Source: an uncultured Bacteroidales bacterium
GTDB taxonomy: Bacteria > Bacteroidota > Bacteroidia > Bacteroidales > Bacteroidaceae
Assembly: GCA_902779165.1 (NCBI GenBank)
Contig: CACZAN010000011.1
Location: 1-64,000, forward strand
Length of the DNA: 64,000 nt
Reading direction: 5' to 3'
Part shown: positions 18,180 through 25,807 of the stretch, piece after piece
Layout of the letters: every line of letters begins with the position of its first letter
Numbering within the stretch: position 1 is the stretch's first letter
The notes under the pieces: model-generated
What the model was told of the DNA's origin: nothing
Seen by the model: the letters and a program-made list of their open reading frames with translations, nothing else
Database searches by the model: none
Position numbers and translations under genes: made by a program

Positions 18180-18394
18180 TTCTCTCAAGCCTACCGCGCC
18201 AGTGCTATTGTGGGAGAAGGTCAACGTCCTTTCGAAATGTCAGTGACAAATATATGTAGAAGTCAAGATCTGCAAACCTGTTGTCCAGGACGAACCTATG
18301 TGTAGGCCACGACAGATATACGTTGTGAGCTTCCTGTGCGTCGTCAAAGCTGCAGTGATAGGCATAAGGATATAATTGAGATATGATAGTAAAT

Positions 18395-20629
18395 ATGAAA
18401 CGTCTGCTCTTGTTTTCACTGGCGCTATGTGTATGTATGTGCACAATGTCTCAGCGGCACCAGCTCTTTGACAGTGATTGGTATTTCACGCGCAACGGAA
18501 AGACCGTTATCGTGAACCTGCCTCACGACTGGGATATCTACGAGGGTCCCGATCCTGCGACGGGTGCTACGAAAGAAGGTGGCGGTTGGTTTCCAGGTGG
18601 CAGGGGAGCGTATCGCAAAACGTTCAAGACTCCCAAAGCGGATGTCGTGAAGCTGCACTTCGAGGGCGTTTATCAGAAGGCAGTTGTTTTTGTGAATGGT
18701 CATGAGGCGGGACGTCACTCCTACGGTTATACGCATTTCACGGTTGATGTGACCCCCTATTTATATCATGACGGTCGTGATAACGAGGTTGTTGTTGATG
18801 TGAACAATAGCGATCAGCCCAATTGTCGCTGGTACTCTGGTTCGGGTATCTACCGGCACGTATGGGTCGTGACGATGAATAAGAGGTATATTGATGAATG
18901 GAGCCTGAGGGTAACGACGCCAGACATCCATACAGTGAACATCAAGGCCGAAGTGGTTATGGAAGACGGCGCGCGTAAGCCAATAGAGAAGACTGTGCAT
19001 GTGGACAATCCACATCTGTGGTCTCCCGAAGACCCCTATCTATATAAGACGACCATTGAGGCAGAGGGTGATGTATTGCCTGTCACTTATGGGATCCGCA
19101 CTATCGACTTTTCCGCTGAGAGGGGTTTTGTGCTTAACGGCAAGCCATTGCTGATTAATGGAGCCTGCCTGCATCATGATGACGGTGTGCTGGGTGCCAT
19201 GGCTTTTGATGCGGCAGAGATCCGTAAGGTGCGGCAGATGAAGGACGCGGGCTTCAATCTTGTTCGTACGGCTCATAATCCTCCGAGTCGTGCTTTCCTT
19301 GATGCCTGTGACTCGCTGGGTATGCTGGTTATCGATGAGGCTTTTGACGGCTGGCGTACGGCGAAAAACCCTTACGACTATTCCACTCTCATCGACTCTT
19401 GCTACAAGGAGGATATTCAGGCGATGGTGCAGCGCGACCGCAACCACCCCAGCATCATCTGCTGGAGCATAGGCAATGAGGTTATTGAGCGCAAGGACAT
19501 CCGGGTCATTACTACGGCGCGGCAACTGAAGGCGGCCATCATGGAGTTGGATGACACTCGTCCTGTGACAGAGGCTCTGTGCTCCTGGGACAGCGACTGG
19601 GAAATCTACGATCCTCATGCAGAAGTTTTAGGAGTAGTGGGATACAACTACATGATTCACAAGCATGAAAGTGATCACGTGCGCGCCCCCCAACGAGTGA
19701 TGTGGCAGACGGAGAGCTTTCCGCGTGATGCCTACAAGAACTGGTCGCTAGTGAAGGATTATCCCTACATTGTCGGTGACATCGTATGGACGGGACTCGA
19801 CTATCTGGGTGAGTCTGGAATCGGTCGTTATTATTATGAAGGGGAGCGTCCTGGTGAGCACTATGTCAGTGGCGGTCAGCCAGACTGGCATGGTGCGTTC
19901 TGCGGCGATGTGGATATCACGGGCTGCCGGAAGCCGATCAGTCGTTATCGCGAAATGCTGTGGAAAGAAGCATACGATGGAGGATGTCCTGCGGCGGTGA
20001 TCCTTGCTGTGAAAGAGCCGGACGGGTATCATGGAAAAATTCACGAAACGGCTTGGAGTGTATGGCCCACTTGGTATTCGTGGAACTGGCCCGGGTGGGA
20101 AGGTAAACCCATCGATGTGGAGGTCTACACGAAAGCCAGTGAGGTGAAGCTTTATCTGAATAACAAACTCATAGGCTCCAAAGCTGTAGGTCCCGAAACG
20201 GAATACAAGGCGGTTTTCTCTGTTCCCTACGAAGTGGGCACCCTTTGTGCTGAAGCTGGCGGCCAGCGTGCGACGCTCGTTACCGCCGGTGAGCCTGCCC
20301 ACCTTCGTCTGACAGCCGACCGGCGTGTCATCGCTGCTGATGGACAAGATCTTGCCTTCATCACCGTTGAGGTGACTGACCGTGAAGGTCGCTTCTGTCC
20401 TGATGCGGCCATTTCCTGCGAAGCCATCGTTAAAGGTCAGGCGAGTCTTATGTCTTTTGCCTCTGCCGACCTGAAAGACCGGGAGCCATACACTTCTGCT
20501 CGCGTGACCACCTGGAAAGGGCGCGCACTGCTTGTTGTTCGCAGCAATAACAAGGAGGGCAGTGTTAAGGTTAGTATCAAAAGTAAACTTCCTACCTCTT
20601 CTATCTCTTTAAAAACTCTCGCTCCGTAG
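18395..20629 (+). CDS. GH2 beta-galactosidase-like enzyme
   Basis: A 744-residue secreted GH2 enzyme. The start at 18395 gives a signal peptide MKRLLLFSLALCVCMCTMSQ; an ATG 12 bases earlier adds only MIVN. A jelly-roll sugar-binding domain (GGRGAYRKTF, VNGHEAGRHSYGYTHF) is followed by an Ig-like domain. The TIM barrel carries the acid/base in CWSIGNEV (Glu362) and the nucleophile in WQTESFP (Glu440). C-terminal Ig-like domains (GQDLAFITVEVTDREG) complete the usual layout. Substrate may be a beta-galactoside or related glycoside; subfamily cannot be fixed by eye. Confidence 0.87.
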   Translation: MKRLLLFSLALCVCMCTMSQRHQLFDSDWYFTRNGKTVIVNLPHDWDIYEGPDPATGATKEGGGWFPGGRGAYRKTFKTPKADVVKLHFEGVYQKAVVFVNGHEAGRHSYGYTHFTVDVTPYLYHDGRDNEVVVDVNNSDQPNCRWYSGSGIYRHVWVVTMNKRYIDEWSLRVTTPDIHTVNIKAEVVMEDGARKPIEKTVHVDNPHLWSPEDPYLYKTTIEAEGDVLPVTYGIRTIDFSAERGFVLNGKPLLINGACLHHDDGVLGAMAFDAAEIRKVRQMKDAGFNLVRTAHNPPSRAFLDACDSLGMLVIDEAFDGWRTAKNPYDYSTLIDSCYKEDIQAMVQRDRNHPSIICWSIGNEVIERKDIRVITTARQLKAAIMELDDTRPVTEALCSWDSDWEIYDPHAEVLGVVGYNYMIHKHESDHVRAPQRVMWQTESFPRDAYKNWSLVKDYPYIVGDIVWTGLDYLGESGIGRYYYEGERPGEHYVSGGQPDWHGAFCGDVDITGCRKPISRYREMLWKEAYDGGCPAAVILAVKEPDGYHGKIHETAWSVWPTWYSWNWPGWEGKPIDVEVYTKASEVKLYLNNKLIGSKAVGPETEYKAVFSVPYEVGTLCAEAGGQRATLVTAGEPAHLRLTADRRVIAADGQDLAFITVEVTDREGRFCPDAAISCEAIVKGQASLMSFASADLKDREPYTSARVTTWKGRALLVVRSNNKEGSVKVSIKSKLPTSSISLKTLAP

Positions 20630-20661
20630 ATAAGAGTAGCTCCTTTGCAGGGGAAGGGGAA

Positions 20662-20680
20662 ACGGCGGACGAACCGCCGT
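20662..20680. repeat. intergenic palindrome, GC-rich family A
   Basis: Arms ACGGCGG and CCGCCGT enclose loop ACGAA. The same core in the other orientation occurs at 43960 and 48102, with similar flanks (a GCTCC..TTTGC..GGGG context). Inserts of this family inside genes are listed separately. Confidence 0.65.
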
Positions 20681-20775
20681 CCACAGGGCCAGACAGCTCT
20701 ATAGTATGGTTTCTGAACAGATAAATATCGTGCACGACGTAATGTTAAACTAACTTAAAGTTTCAGATAAATCGC

Positions 20776-20805
20776 TTGCGATATAAATTGTTCTTCTTAC
20801 CTTTG
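20776..20805 (+). promoter_or_regulatory. promoter of the peroxidase gene
   Basis: TTG at 20776-20778 and TACCTTTG at 20798-20805 are separated by 19 bp, a good match to the Bacteroidota TTTG-N19-21-TAnnTTTG promoter. It lies about 50 bases before the ATG of the glutathione peroxidase gene. Confidence 0.65.
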
Positions 20806-20855
20806 CCGCCGAAAACAAGAAGATGATAATTTTTTAACTAATAATAAAATAAGGT

Positions 20856-21404
20856 ATGTCAAAGATTTATGATTTCAAGGCTCTGACGAGCAAAGGCAAG
20901 GAACTGGATTTCGCTCAGTTCGAAGGTAAGGTGCTGCTGATAGTGAACACGGCGAGCAAATGTGGATTCACGCCTCAGTTCGCAGGCTTGGAGACGATGA
21001 ACCAGAAGTATAAGGACAAGGGACTTGTCATCATCGGTTTTCCTTGCAATCAGTTCAAGGAGCAGGATCCTGGTACCGACGGACAGATTGAAGAGTTCTG
21101 CCAGTTGAACTACGGCGTTACGTTTCAGATTATGAAGAAGACGGACGTGAATGGTGCTTGTGCAGAACCGCTCTTCGAGTACCTGAAGACACAGGCTCCT
21201 ACGGAGGAGTATAAGGGCCTGAAGGCCAAAGCTACTCATGCGCTGCTGAAGACTCTGAGCAAGAGTGTGGAGAAGGAGAGTGACATCTTGTGGAACTTCA
21301 CGAAGTTCCTGATTTCGAAGGACGGCGGTACCATCAAGCGCTATGCTCCCACGACAGAGCCGAAGGATTTTGAGAAAGACGTGGAGGCTATGTTAGGATT
21401 TTAA
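20856..21404 (+). CDS. glutathione peroxidase family protein (cytoplasmic)
   Basis: A 182-residue thiol peroxidase with the family signature NTASKCGFTPQ (peroxidatic Cys36), GFPCNQF and WNFTKFLIS. There is no signal peptide, so it acts in the cytoplasm, reducing hydroperoxides. The bacterial cysteine enzymes usually draw electrons from thioredoxin rather than glutathione. It has a recognisable promoter of its own and is followed 47 bases later by an OhrR-type regulator, consistent with peroxide-responsive control. A second, exported homologue fused to a nitroreductase lies at 29.4 kb. Confidence 0.93.
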   Translation: MSKIYDFKALTSKGKELDFAQFEGKVLLIVNTASKCGFTPQFAGLETMNQKYKDKGLVIIGFPCNQFKEQDPGTDGQIEEFCQLNYGVTFQIMKKTDVNGACAEPLFEYLKTQAPTEEYKGLKAKATHALLKTLSKSVEKESDILWNFTKFLISKDGGTIKRYAPTTEPKDFEKDVEAMLGF

Positions 21405-21451
21405 TTCTTAAAGTTTAAGGTTTAAGGGCTCAAGGGTTTAAGGTTGAGGGT

Positions 21452-21892
21452 ATGCACGCAGAGTTACAACTTGACAATCAGATTTGCTTCCGCCTGTACA
21501 CGGCAGCAAGGCTGATTACGCAGGCCTACACGCCGATTTTGACGTCGTTGGGTATTACTTATCCTCAGTATTTGGTGCTGTTAGTGTTGTGGGAGAAGGA
21601 CAATCAGCCTGTGAATGAGATTGCTCATCGGTTGCTGTTGGAGACAAACACGGTCACTCCTCTGCTTCAGCGAATGGAGAAACAGGGTATTGTCAGCCGC
21701 AAAAAAGGTGAGTCGGATAAGCGCCAGCAGATTGTCAGTCTGACTCAGAAAGGGAGGGAACTGGAAGACGAAGCCTATGCTCATGTCCCTACGGGCATGG
21801 GCGAACAACTGTCGGTCTGTCCGCTGAAGCTGGAAGACTATCATCGTCTGGCCCATGAACTGGACTGTATTATAAATGCATTAAAGAAATAA
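21452..21892 (+). CDS. OhrR-type MarR family regulator
   Basis: A 146-residue winged-helix repressor. The N-terminus LDNQICFRLYTAARLI places a cysteine at residue 12, matching the peroxide-sensing cysteine of OhrR. ITYPQYLVLLVLWE, RLLLETNTVTPLLQRMEKQG and RKKGESDKRQQIVSLT are the recognition helix and wing. OhrR proteins leave DNA when this cysteine is oxidised by organic hydroperoxides. Targets here are probably the adjacent peroxidase and following genes, although the classic partner Ohr is absent from the window. Confidence 0.9.
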   Translation: MHAELQLDNQICFRLYTAARLITQAYTPILTSLGITYPQYLVLLVLWEKDNQPVNEIAHRLLLETNTVTPLLQRMEKQGIVSRKKGESDKRQQIVSLTQKGRELEDEAYAHVPTGMGEQLSVCPLKLEDYHRLAHELDCIINALKK

Positions 21893-21899
21893 TGAAGGT

Positions 21900-22085
21900 A
21901 TGGCACATCAATGTGAACATTGCAAACTGCGCGCTAATTACGATAAGAAACCAAACTCGCTGATGGGTCGTTTTTGGCGTTGGCATATTAATTTCTGTCC
22001 TGGCTGGAAAGCTTATTTCACTTCTCTTCCTGCTGATGAGCAACAGGCACTGCGCGAGAAGTATCAATTCACTAAATATCAATAA
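21900..22085 (+). CDS. small conserved-looking Cys/His protein
   Basis: A 61-residue protein, MAHQCEHCKLRANYDKK then WRWHINFCPGWKAYF, starting seven bases after the regulator stop. Cys5 and Cys8 with Cys33 and nearby histidines (3, 7, 29) could bind a metal, but no named family is recognised. Its position between a peroxide regulator and a ferritin-like protein suggests a redox or metal role. Codon use and spacing support it as a real gene. Function unknown. Confidence 0.7.
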   Translation: MAHQCEHCKLRANYDKKPNSLMGRFWRWHINFCPGWKAYFTSLPADEQQALREKYQFTKYQ

Positions 22086-22106
22086 CCTTTTAAAAACATA
22101 ACTATT

Positions 22107-22568
22107 ATGACTAAAGAAGAAGCTTTGAAACAGTTTGCACAGCTGGGTGCTGTGTGGTTTGGCAACAGTAAGCAACATTTTGCATTCTCGGCATATTGCC
22201 GTTTGCAGGGCTGGAACAAGTTGGCGGACAAGTGGAAAGAAGAAGCCGAAGAGGAGTGGGACGAGGCCGAAGAGGTGTTGAACCGCTTGGTAGAACTGGG
22301 CTGCAAGCCTGCTGATCTGCAGGAGGCTATGAAGACGATAGAGTTCCCCTTCTACGACGATCCGAAGCAGCAGATAGAGTCGGACTTTCAGCCTGATGCG
22401 ATAAAGGTGCTGAGTGAGTTGGCCGATGCCTTCAAAGATGACTATCCCACGCAGAAGTTGATTCAGAAATGGATTGACGGCGAGAAGGACCACATGGCTT
22501 GGGAAGCTCAGTACCTGAACTACATCAATAAGTTAGGCTATGAGAATTTCCTCACTGCGATGATGTAG
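22107..22568 (+). CDS. ferritin-like domain protein
   Basis: A 153-residue all-helical protein. The pairs E50-WD-E53 in the second helix and EKDH (Glu126, His129) in the fourth resemble the ExxH iron ligands of bacterioferritin/ferritin-like four-helix bundles, although the first ExxH histidine is replaced by glutamate. QHFAFSAYCRLQGWNKLADKW fits the first two helices. It probably stores or oxidises iron, or otherwise protects against peroxide chemistry, in line with its neighbours. A heme-binding bacterioferritin is not proven. Confidence 0.75.
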   Translation: MTKEEALKQFAQLGAVWFGNSKQHFAFSAYCRLQGWNKLADKWKEEAEEEWDEAEEVLNRLVELGCKPADLQEAMKTIEFPFYDDPKQQIESDFQPDAIKVLSELADAFKDDYPTQKLIQKWIDGEKDHMAWEAQYLNYINKLGYENFLTAMM

Positions 22569-22592
22569 AGATAACAAAAAACTTAAGAGGAT

Positions 22593-22766
22593 ATGAAAGA
22601 AAAGGTATTACAGGTTATGCGCGAAGCTGGCAAGCCGGTTTCTGCCGGCGACGTGACTAAGGCGCTGGGTGCGGACAGGAAGGATGTGGATAGGGCTTTT
22701 GCGGAATTGAAGAAAGAGGGTGCCATCGTATCTCCTGTCCGTTGCAAGTGGTCACCCGCTGAATAA
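22593..22766 (+). CDS. 57-residue winged-helix-like protein
   Basis: A short gene, MKEKVLQVMREAGKPVSAGDVTKAL then DVDRAFAELKKEGAIVSPV. The pattern helix, turn, helix, then a KKEGAIVSPVRCKW wing is that of a minimal winged-helix DNA-binding domain. AAGAGGAT just before the ATG is one of the better ribosome binding sites in the window. It sits four bases before the ZIP transporter gene, so the two are coupled, and it may regulate this cluster. There is no dimerisation or sensing domain beyond the core. Confidence 0.75.
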   Translation: MKEKVLQVMREAGKPVSAGDVTKALGADRKDVDRAFAELKKEGAIVSPVRCKWSPAE

Positions 22767-22769
22767 CGT

Positions 22770-23546
22770 ATGACTTTAATCATCGGCTTATTAATCCCCT
22801 TATTGGGAACGATGCTTGGAGCGGCGTTCGTCTTTCTGATGAAGGACGAAATGCCGCTTCGTCTTCAAAAGACCTTACTCGGATTCGCCTCTGGTGTTAT
22901 GGTGGCTGCTTCAGTATGGTCGTTGCTGATTCCGTCGATGGACATGGAAATGTCGAAGGGATCCATGTCTGTTGTGCCAGCCGCTATAGGCTTCCTGCTG
23001 GGAGTATTTTTCCTGCTGATGATTGACGAACTGACTCCTCACCTTCATCTGGGTGCAGACAAACCTGAGGGTCCTCGATCCCGTCTCTCTCGGACAGCGA
23101 TGCTTGCGATGGCTGTCACCATCCACAATCTGCCTGAAGGGATGGCAGTAGGTGTGGTTTTTGCAGGAGCAGAAGATGGTCTCTCAAACATCACTTTAGC
23201 AAGTGCCGTTGCGGTGGCATTAGGTATTGGCATACAGAATGTGCCTGAAGGTGCTATCATCTCTATGCCGATGCGAGCTGCAGGTAACTCGAAGTGGAAA
23301 TCTTTCCTCATCGGCTCTCTGAGCGGTGTCGTAGAACCTCTGGGTGCGATTGGCGTCCTGCTACTGGCTTGGCTGTTGATGCCAGTTCTGCCTTATATGT
23401 TGGCTTTTGCGGCAGGAGCCATGTTTTATGTGGTTGTTGAGGAACTAATTCCTGAAGCCTCTAATGGAGAGCATTCAAACCTCAGCACTATTGGTTTTGC
23501 GCTGGGATTTGTGTTGATGATGGTCTTGGATGTGGTGATGGGTTAG
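22770..23546 (+). CDS. ZIP family divalent metal transporter
   Basis: A 258-residue polytopic membrane protein with about eight hydrophobic segments. TM4 carries TIHNLPEGMAVG (His119, Asn120, Glu123) and TM5 carries IGIQNVPEGAIIS, the paired N-x-P-E-G metal-path motifs of the ZupT/GufA group. A histidine-poor loop between TM3 and TM4 contains PHLHLGADKPEG. It should import zinc, iron or manganese. It is the last gene of the redox/metal cluster. A 22-bp tandem array begins five bases after its stop. Confidence 0.93.
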   Translation: MTLIIGLLIPLLGTMLGAAFVFLMKDEMPLRLQKTLLGFASGVMVAASVWSLLIPSMDMEMSKGSMSVVPAAIGFLLGVFFLLMIDELTPHLHLGADKPEGPRSRLSRTAMLAMAVTIHNLPEGMAVGVVFAGAEDGLSNITLASAVAVALGIGIQNVPEGAIISMPMRAAGNSKWKSFLIGSLSGVVEPLGAIGVLLLAWLLMPVLPYMLAFAAGAMFYVVVEELIPEASNGEHSNLSTIGFALGFVLMMVLDVVMG

Positions 23547-23550
23547 TGGA

Positions 23551-23748
23551 CGTCACGTTCTACAGAATAAGATGTCACTTCTTAAAGAATAAGACGTCAC
23601 GTCCTACAGAATAAGGCGTCACGTCCTACAGAATAAGGCGTCACGTCCTACAGAATAAGGCGTCACGTCCTACAGAATAAGGCGTCACGTCCTACAGAAT
23701 AAGACGTCACGTCCTACAGAATAAGACGTCACATCTTCCTGAGAAAAG
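23551..23748. repeat. 22-bp tandem array 1 (nine units)
   Basis: Nine units of exactly 22 bp. Units 3-8 are nearly identical, starting CGTCACGTCCTACAG and ending AATAAGG or AATAAGA. Units 1, 2 and 9 are diverged but keep length and phase. The array starts five bases after the ZIP stop codon and lies before the GH43 promoter. No reading frame is kept because 22 is not a multiple of three. It shares a consensus with the array at 46.5 kb. It is not CRISPR-like: there are no unique spacers and no cas genes. Confidence 0.9.
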
Positions 23749-23920
23749 CACTTGAAAGATCGACAATAGATTAATCACATTTTCAAAGAACTTTTTGGTG
23801 GCTAGGCTTACGCGTTAGTCCTTATCTTGTTTTTTTAACGAACTATTGCTTCATCCCCCCAATCATTTACCGGCCATTTTCATTCTAATGGCAGTATTTT
23901 ATAGTTTTTAACTGCAAAAA
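23749..23920. other. non-coding stretch after array 1
   Basis: About 170 A/T-rich bases with no supported gene, RNA or clear hairpin terminator. The GH43 promoter begins at its right edge. Confidence 0.5.
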
Positions 23921-23952
23921 TTTGGAAGCGAAGTCTCTGACGCGTAACTTTG
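23921..23952 (+). promoter_or_regulatory. promoter of the first GH43 gene
   Basis: TTTG at 23921-23924 and TAACTTTG at 23945-23952 are separated by 20 bp, a full consensus Bacteroidota promoter. A TTG that could open a longer frame lies inside the -33 box, which shows that the real start codon must be downstream (23967 or 23976). Confidence 0.7.
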
Positions 23953-23975
23953 CAGCCAAAATATGCATGTTGAAG

Positions 23976-25787
23976 ATGAAAACTATTTCTTTTTTTAGAG
24001 CAAGCAGGCCCCTCCTCGCCGTGATGCTCGCATTTTTGATGATGCCGTCGAGTGCTCAGAACATTACAAAGGCCTTCAAGGACGCCGGCAGCGGGAATCC
24101 TATCAGTCCCAGTGTCTTCTGTGCCGACCCGACGGCTATAGACTACGAAGGAAGGCTCTACGTCTATGGTACCAATGACCATCAGCAGTATATCTTTAAC
24201 AGGAAGACAGGCAGCAACGGTTACGGCAACATCAAGTCGTTGGTGGTCTTCTCAACGGATGATATGGTGAATTGGACGTTCCACGGAACGATTGATGTGG
24301 GTAAGGTGTGCGGCTCTTGGTGCGGCCAGTCGTGGGCCCCTTCGGCAGTGTGGCGCACCACGAACCGAGGTATTGAAGAGTTCTATGTGTACTTTGCCAA
24401 CGGCGGTGGCAGTGTCGGAGTCATCAAAGGAAAATCGCCTTTGGGTCCGTTCTCTTCGCCGCTGAGCCAGGCGCTGATCCGTCACGGAATGCCTGGTGTG
24501 GATCCCTGCAACTGGCTCTTTGACCCGGGCGTGGTCATCGATGCGGACGGCACTGGCTGGATAGCCTTCGGCGGCGGCGACCCTCAGTCTTATGGCTCGA
24601 AGCTGATGCCCGGCAATTCGCGTATTGCCAAGCTGAAATCATCGATGCTTGCACTTGATGGCGCTGCTGTAAACCTCCCTGCTCCTTACCTCTTTGAGGC
24701 GAGTGAGCTGAATATCATGAACGGACGCTTTGTCTACACCTACAACACCTCGTGGAGCGACCGCAACGATTGGAGCAGCTATGCTGGCCGCAACGGGCAG
24801 TCGGCCCCCTCGTCCTGCAGTATGTGTTATATGGTTACTGATACGCCCCTGGACCCTGATTCGTGGGAGTATCGCGGCGAATATGTGCCGAACGAGGGCA
24901 GCTTCAGCGCTTTAGGAGCCGACTGGGGCAATAACCACACGCATCTACATAAGTTCCAGGGCGAATACTATCTCTTCTATCACGGCAATGTTCTGGAGAA
25001 GTCGATGAAGGGTGGGGGTGCCATGGACAGCGAGGCTTCTGGCTACCGATCTCTCTGCGTGAACAAGCTCACTGTCGATGAGAGCAGACAGAAGCTGAGC
25101 AAGGTCACGATGAATAAGACAGGTGTCAGCGCCATCCGAAACCTTGATCCCTATATCTTGCAGCAGGCAGAGACGATGTCCACCTGTGGCGGTGTCAGTT
25201 ACGAAGACTTCACCAATATCATTAAGCCCACCAGCATCAGCACCTTGGGAAACGATGCATCGCGGAACCTGCAGGTGAAGATGGGCGCCGGATCATGGAT
25301 TCTCCTGCGCAAGGTTGATTTCGGCGATGGAGCCACCTCTTTCTCGTTCCGCGCCAAGGGCACCGGTACCATTGAGTTGCGTCTGGGAACCACGACCGCT
25401 AAGGCTGCTGCCTCGATGGACTTCTCCTCCTCAGCCTTCACGGACCACACAATAGAGGTCAACCCCGAGACGTTCAGGGGTGTGAAAAACCTTTGTATCG
25501 TGTTCACCGCATCTGATGGAGTGCAGTTTGATACCTGGCAGTTCTCCAATGTCCCCACCTCCATCTCCAGCCTCCGTCCCGACGCGCCCTTCGGCAGCCC
25601 CTTAAATGGTGAAATGGTGAAATGGTCAGATGGAGAAATGGTGAAATCGTCAGATGGCGGAATCGTTAAATATTTTGATCTCTCCGGGCGCCTTCTCTCC
25701 AATCCCCACCAAAAAGGACGCATCATCATCGAACAATACACCGACGAGCAAGGTCGGGTCCGCACTCGCAAGAAGATCCTTAAGTAA
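23976..25787 (+). CDS. secreted GH43-family enzyme with CBM6-like domain
   Basis: About 603 residues. The start at 23976 gives signal peptide MKTISFFRASRPLLAVMLAF ending SSAQ; an ATG nine bases earlier is possible. The five-bladed propeller shows FCADPTAIDYEGRLYVYGTNDH (base Asp), WLFDPGVVIDADGTGW and FEASELNIMNGRFVY (acid Glu). From about residue 415 a CBM6-like sandwich follows (ILQQAETMSTCGGV, ILLRKVDFGDGATSF). The end has a 24-bp in-frame repeat (GEMVKWSD, GEMVKSSD, GGIVKYFD) leading into a Por-like tail DLSGRLLS. It is an arabinofuranosidase or xylosidase type enzyme; substrate is unproven. Confidence 0.87.
   Translation: MKTISFFRASRPLLAVMLAFLMMPSSAQNITKAFKDAGSGNPISPSVFCADPTAIDYEGRLYVYGTNDHQQYIFNRKTGSNGYGNIKSLVVFSTDDMVNWTFHGTIDVGKVCGSWCGQSWAPSAVWRTTNRGIEEFYVYFANGGGSVGVIKGKSPLGPFSSPLSQALIRHGMPGVDPCNWLFDPGVVIDADGTGWIAFGGGDPQSYGSKLMPGNSRIAKLKSSMLALDGAAVNLPAPYLFEASELNIMNGRFVYTYNTSWSDRNDWSSYAGRNGQSAPSSCSMCYMVTDTPLDPDSWEYRGEYVPNEGSFSALGADWGNNHTHLHKFQGEYYLFYHGNVLEKSMKGGGAMDSEASGYRSLCVNKLTVDESRQKLSKVTMNKTGVSAIRNLDPYILQQAETMSTCGGVSYEDFTNIIKPTSISTLGNDASRNLQVKMGAGSWILLRKVDFGDGATSFSFRAKGTGTIELRLGTTTAKAAASMDFSSSAFTDHTIEVNPETFRGVKNLCIVFTASDGVQFDTWQFSNVPTSISSLRPDAPFGSPLNGEMVKWSDGEMVKSSDGGIVKYFDLSGRLLSNPHQKGRIIIEQYTDEQGRVRTRKKILK
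25607..25678 (+). repeat. 24-bp in-frame tandem repeat in the GH43 tail
   Basis: GAAATGGTGAAATGG-type units repeat with 24-bp period, encoding two extra eight-residue copies (GEMVKWSD, GEMVKSSD) before the native GGIVKYFD that opens the C-terminal tail. Confidence 0.7.
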
Positions 25788-25807
25788 ATCAGTTAATTCG
25801 ATAAATA

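Noticed and set aside
16317-18224. A 635-codon antisense frame opposite the fasciclin lipoprotein
   Set aside because: It mirrors a gene with a clear lipoprotein signal and domains. The antisense protein lacks any family features and such frames arise from codon bias.
23551-23748. CRISPR array
   Set aside because: Units are contiguous, without unique spacers of CRISPR length, and no cas gene is in the window.
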